NCBI GenBank assembly: GCA_039545315.1
Contig: BCIM01000001.1
Coordinates: 2,327,783 to 2,391,782 of the forward strand
DNA length: 64,000 bases
Direction: 5' to 3'
From: Kondoa malvinella
Lineage: Eukaryota; Basidiomycota; Agaricostilbomycetes; Agaricostilbales; Kondoaceae
Position numbers and translations under genes: made by a program. Below are positions 59,559 through 64,000 of the stretch, piece after piece. Each line of letters begins with the position of its first letter. Positions within the stretch are counted from its first letter, which is position 1. The notes beneath the pieces are model-generated. The model saw only the letters and a list, made by a program, of their open reading frames with translations, was not told where the DNA came from and ran no database searches.

Positions 59559-62500
59559 ATGCTAGTCAGAAGGTCCACTCACGCCCGCATCGCTGTACCG
59601 TCTCGATCATCAGCACTCTTCACAAGGCGGAATTTACATACTACAAGCATATTATCGCGTTCTGCCGTAGCCAGTCCTGCACTTTCTGGCCCGCATGATC
59701 CTGCCCTACACAAGACTATTACCAGCACAAGCTTTGCTCCACTGGATGTTTTCACTCCCCGTCACATCGGACCGCGCGAGGCAGATGTCGAGCACATGCT
59801 GTCTACTCTTGGCTACAAATCTTTAGAAGACTTTACAGCAGATGCCGTGCCTGCTTCAATCCGTATTGATCCAAAGATCGTCAGCGATGAAACTTTACCG
59901 CCCTTGAGCGAGTCCGAACTGGCAGCAAGGGTCAAAACTTTGGCAAAGGAAAACAAGATCTTCCGCAGCTTCATTGGTCAAGGTTATCACACTGCCGTTG
60001 TTCCGCCTGTGATCATGCGCAACATGCTTGAGAATCCAGCGTGGTGAGTACATCTGTTCATGCTGTTGAATTGGGCTAATCGTAATCTGCAGGTACACTT
60101 CTTACACTCCATGTACGGGGCTTCCTCGTTAGAACCTTCGTCTCGCTGATTGATCCCTATGATCCATCAGACCAGCCCGAAATTTCGCAAGGTCGACTAG
60201 AATCACTGCTGAATTTCCAGACTGTCTGCTCTTCCCTGACCGGCCTCGACATTGCCAACGCCTCTTTGCTAGACGAAGGTACTTCAGCAGCTGAAGCAAT
60301 GGCCATGTGTTTCTCCCAATGCAAGAACAAGAAGCATTCTTTCCTCGTCGATTCTTCAGTCTTGCCGCAAACGCTATCCGTCATCCAGACTCGTGCAGCT
60401 CCTCTAGGCATCACCGTCCGCAAAGGCAATGTTGAAAAGATTCTGGAATCAGATGAGGCGCCAGAAGATTTGATGGGCGTCTTGTTGCAATATCCAGCTA
60501 CTCGAGGTGACATATACGATCATTCAGCACTGGCAAAGAAGGTACATGAGATGGGTGGTCTAGTCTGCGTGGCTACCGATCTGCTGGCTTTGACGCTCTT
60601 GACACCTCCAGGCGAGTGGGGTGCAGATATCGCAGTGGGAAATTCTGGGCGATTTGGTGTTCCGATGGGCAACGGTGGACCTCATGCTGGATTCTTTGCG
60701 TGCAAGGATGAGCTCAAGAGAAAGTTGGCTGGTCGTTTGGTAGGGGTCAGCAAGGACGTTGATGGTCGACCGGCAATGCGATTGTCGTTGCAGACTCGTG
60801 AGCAGCATATCAAGGTAATCGGCTACGTTGTCTGTGTGTTTATCTGCTGAATAGACTTTCTTTGCAGAAAGACAAAGCCACCTCATCCATTTGCACTGCT
60901 CAGGCTTTGTTGGCCAACATGGCAGCTTCCTACGCAGTCTACCATGGTCCAGATGGTCTCACTCGCATAGCAGCCAAAGTTCACGCGCTCACTACTGTCG
61001 TCAAAGCCGGTCTGACGAAACTCGGTCACGAACTCCTCAACGACACCTACTTTGACACCTTGACCATTCGGTTGAACGGAGTAGCAGATACAATGGTTCA
61101 CGCACAAGCGGAACAGATGCATATCAACTTGCGCAAAGTGGACGAGACGACCATTGGAGTCACTTTAGACGAAAGCACTACGCTCGAATCGATTGTGGAC
61201 CTTTTGAACGTCTTTGTCAATGTTGCTCGCACTGGCCGGAACCGTAGATCAACAGCAAAGGAATACGATGTTCAGTCTGTCTTGAAGCTAGCAGAGGAGC
61301 TCAACTTGACTTCTCTTTACACGGCCGACGCTTCACAAATTGCTTCGTCTACCGTCATTCCTAACAACCTCAAGCGACAGTCTGCCTTTTTGACTCAACC
61401 CGTCTTCAACACGCACAAGAGCGAGACTGAAATGATGCGATACCTTCATATGCTCCAATCCAAAGATCTCAGTTTGGTGCATGCGATGATGCCTTTGGGT
61501 TCTTGCACGATGAAGCTTAACTCTGTTTCATCAATGGCTCCTCTATCGCAACCAGAGTGGGGCAACATCCATCCTTTCGCTCCGGAGAATCAGCGTCAAG
61601 GCTACAGGAAGCTGATAGAAGAGCTATCGCACGATCTCTCAGTCATTACTGGCTTCCCTGGCGTCACTCTTCAGCCTAACTCAGGTGCTCAAGGCGAATA
61701 CACTGGATTAAGTGTGATTCGGGCCTATCATCATGCAAGAGGAGATCAGAAGAGAGACATTTGTCTGATTCCGCAGTCAGCTCATGGTACAAGTGAGCTA
61801 GCTTGCGAGAATCAGATGCCGGTGCTGAAACTTCACTCGCGCAGACCCTGCTAGTGCCATCATGGCCGGCATGAAAGTTGTCGGCGTCAAGAATCTCGCT
61901 GATGGCAGTCTCGACCTGGAAGACCTACGCAGCAAGGCTGTTAAGCACAAGGACAATCTAGCAGCCTTCATGATCACATATCCGTCCACCTTCGGTGTCT
62001 TTGAGGATGGTGTCAAGGACGCATGTGCTATTATTCATGAAAATGGCGGCCAAGTGTGTTTGCAGCCTCTTCACTACCAAGCGCTTATGGCTGCTTTCAG
62101 GTATACCTCGACGGTGCCAATCTGAACGCTCAAATAGGCATTACGAATCCTGCTGCCTGTGGAGTAAGTCAAATGTGCCACAGCAGAACGCTTGCTAATC
62201 TCACTGAATGAAGTCGGATGTCTCGCATCTCAACCTTCATAAAACACTGGGCATCGCTCATGGGGGCAAGTTATGTCTTTCGTCCGTGAATGTCAGCTCA
62301 TGCTATCTGTCTAGGCGGTGGACCTGGAGTGGGCCCCATCGCAGTCGCGGAACATTTGGTACCATATCTACCTGGTCATTCGGTTGTGCAGACAGGTGGA
62401 GACAAGGCAATAACAGCAGTCACCTCGGCGCCCTTCGGATCTGCATCCATCCTCACCATCTCCTGGGCATATTGTCGAATGCTCGGTGGAGGCGGTTTGA

Positions 62501-63219
62501 CCTACTCATCTCAAATCGCTCTTCTCTGCGCCAATTACCTTATGAATCGCCTCAAAGACTCTTACATGGTCAAATTCACAAACAGGAATAAACTCTGCGC
62601 ACATGAGTTCATTTTGGATTTGGCGGAATTTGACAAGAAAGCTGGCATCAAAGTCACCGATGTGGCCAAGCGATTGCAGGACTACAGCTTTCACCCAAGC
62701 ACAACGAGCTGGCCAGTGTCGTAGCTCCATCGCTCCCTTGCTCCTGACTCTATCTGATGATATCCGATGATTGATAAACAGTACAGCAATGTTGATCGAA
62801 CCAACCGAATGTGAATCCCTCAAAGAATTGGACCGTTTTGCGGACGCCATGATCACCATTCGAGGCGAAATACAAGAGATTATCGATGGCAAGCAATCGA
62901 AGGATGACAACATCTTGAAGAACTCACCTCACCCTCTTAGAAGACTACTCGAGACCGAATGGGACAAGCCATACTCTCGCGAGAGGGCAGCTTACCCTGA
63001 TCCTAAGCTGAAGCTGAACAAGGTACGCTATGAGAATGTCGCATCAGCAAGCCGCTCATCAATACTGCAGTTCTGGCCAAGCGTTGGCAGACTACAAGAG
63101 TCCTACGGCGACCTCAATCGTAAGCAGCAGCTTCTCGCCTGCACCTCGGCTGTTGCTGATTCTTTCATACAGTCATCTGCGAATGCCCAAGCGTCGCAGA
63201 GAGCGAGAGCGACCTATAA
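59559..63219 (+). CDS. GCV2: Glycine dehydrogenase (decarboxylating), P protein
   Basis: The P protein of the mitochondrial glycine cleavage system decarboxylates glycine with PLP. The start [20 protein letters not shown] and RRNLHTT look like a mitochondrial presequence. Then come [60 protein letters not shown], and the second half with [39 protein letters not shown] and [20 protein letters not shown]. The PLP Lys is in VSHLNLHKT. The end is [18 protein letters not shown] at 63217-63219. About ten introns; about 1,050 residues, normal. Intron 62266-62314 has the classic GC donor GCAAGT and is required to restore HGGGGPG. Confidence 0.95.
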
Positions 63220-63902
63220 ATCAGACCTTCAACACTTCACTTATTCCCGCCTTCAACAGGGAACATTTGTTATACACATTCAACTGAGCATTTGTACAAA
63301 GCGGGAATACAGGAGACACATTAGATTCAAGCATACTTGGGATACCATTGGCTCATGTAATGTAGCTACAAGTGCGGACGAGATAGATCAATTTCTAGAT
63401 CAACGCATCGCTGATCCGTCGTCAAGTTGACACCGCTACTTTTCTGCGCTCAATGGGCAAGTTTCGCGATTGTTATATGATAGTCTCAAATCTTCGAATT
63501 GTAATTGTCGCATGGCAACCTCTTCTCGAGTCCCTCTGCAGATCCCTCGCTTGATTCGAGACGTACGAAGCAGTCTTCGCGTTGAGCTGCTCGTACGAGA
63601 TGGCATCAATCGACGGCCCTTGAAATTGACTTTTCTCCGCCTGTCGACTTGCCCCCTGAGCGGGCCCTTGGTCCATATTACTTAAGGCTGATCCATCTGA
63701 TCAATTGCTCAGGATTCGAGTAACAAGCAATCAGCAACGCAAGCTTACCTGCATGATCTTTTTAGGTATCAGAAGATGACCGCGCATGTCCTTTCATCTC
63801 TCAACATCACTAGCTTGATCAAATGCTGAATGGCGGAAATTCGACAGTCTTGCTTGGGCTGTACTTTTGAGACTGACTTGATAGACCCAAGTCATCTGGC
63901 AG
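63220..63902. other. Intergenic with a possible small minus-strand ORF
   Basis: A minus-strand frame starting MDQGPAQGASRQAEKSQFQG at 63676 reads IDAISYEQLNAKTASYVSNQ and ARDLQRDSRR. An intron from about 63530 to 63455 would end it as RREK, giving a small protein of about 55 residues. It looks more coding-like than chance but I do not recognise it. A GTAAGC donor at 63743-63748 on the minus strand could belong to its 5' leader. Confidence 0.3.
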
Positions 63903-64000
63903 CTATAGAAGATCTTCGTCATCAAAGTCGTCCATCATCGGCAGCGCGGGCTTCTTCTCTTCTACGATATCAGGATGAAACACCTTGACTCTCTCATCCT
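63903..64000 (-). CDS. C-terminus of an unknown gene running off the right edge
   Basis: The minus strand reads DERVKVFHPDIVEEKKPALP followed by the acidic end MMDDFDDEDLL and a stop at 63903-63905. Only about 31 codons are inside the window. I do not recognise the protein; the acidic tail with a conserved-looking lead fits a folded protein end. Confidence 0.5.
   Translation of the reverse strand, partial: DERVKVFHPDIVEEKKPALPMMDDFDDEDLL

Overview
This window is nuclear DNA from a fungus, most likely a basidiomycete. Nearly every gene is cut by several very short introns (about 45 to 60 nt). Genes lie close together on both strands. The set is fungal: inositol phosphorylceramide synthase (AUR1), TRAPP II subunits including the fungal Trs65, dynactin Arp10, and a bZIP factor with the basic region NAEAQADFRKRR, a form I associate with basidiomycetes. 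Pucciniomycotina is my guess within that group, with low confidence. I rebuilt the gene models by hand from reading frame and splice signals; no search was run.

Layout: 1-3.4 kb (minus) holds two tandem copies of a MYND zinc-finger gene, the left one apparently broken, with a small unknown gene between them. 3.5-8.6 kb (plus) is SKI3. 8.8-16.1 kb (minus) has a DUF1776-type reductase-like protein, the SNARE SEC9, an F-box/WD40 protein and an odd membrane-anchored kinase. 16.2-29.1 kb has mostly plus genes: a triple-KH RNA-binding protein, a PASK-type kinase, TEF1, a NUFIP1-like snoRNP factor and a bZIP factor, with one minus orphan at 25.9-26.6 kb. 29.2-33.3 kb (minus) has SEN54 and a second orphan. 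33.9-36.4 kb (plus) has a Qc-SNARE and a secreted cysteine-rich protein. 36.7-41.2 kb (minus) is TRS120. 41.3-42.8 kb (plus) is TEX1/THOC3. 42.9-44.3 kb (minus) is AUR1. 44.7-51.9 kb (plus) has ARP10, an HEXXH protein, an otubain and TRS65. 52.4-55.5 kb (minus) has a type II DnaJ and a cystathionine gamma-synthase. 55.8-63.2 kb (plus) has a zinc-finger/MOV10-type helicase and GCV2. The C-terminus of another minus gene lies at the right edge.

The genes are mostly independent housekeeping functions rather than one pathway. Membrane traffic is over-represented (SEC9, Syn8-like SNARE, TRS120, TRS65, AUR1, ARP10), as is RNA handling (SKI3, KH protein, NUFIP1, SEN54, TEX1, MOV10-type helicase). I found no bacterial-style operon, CRISPR array, transposon, rRNA or convincing tRNA. 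The most notable observations are an unusually high share of GC-AG introns (at least six), a 7-nt microexon that encodes the centre of the otubain catalytic motif, the MYND duplicate with a decayed copy, the degenerate kinase, and a secreted cysteine-rich protein.
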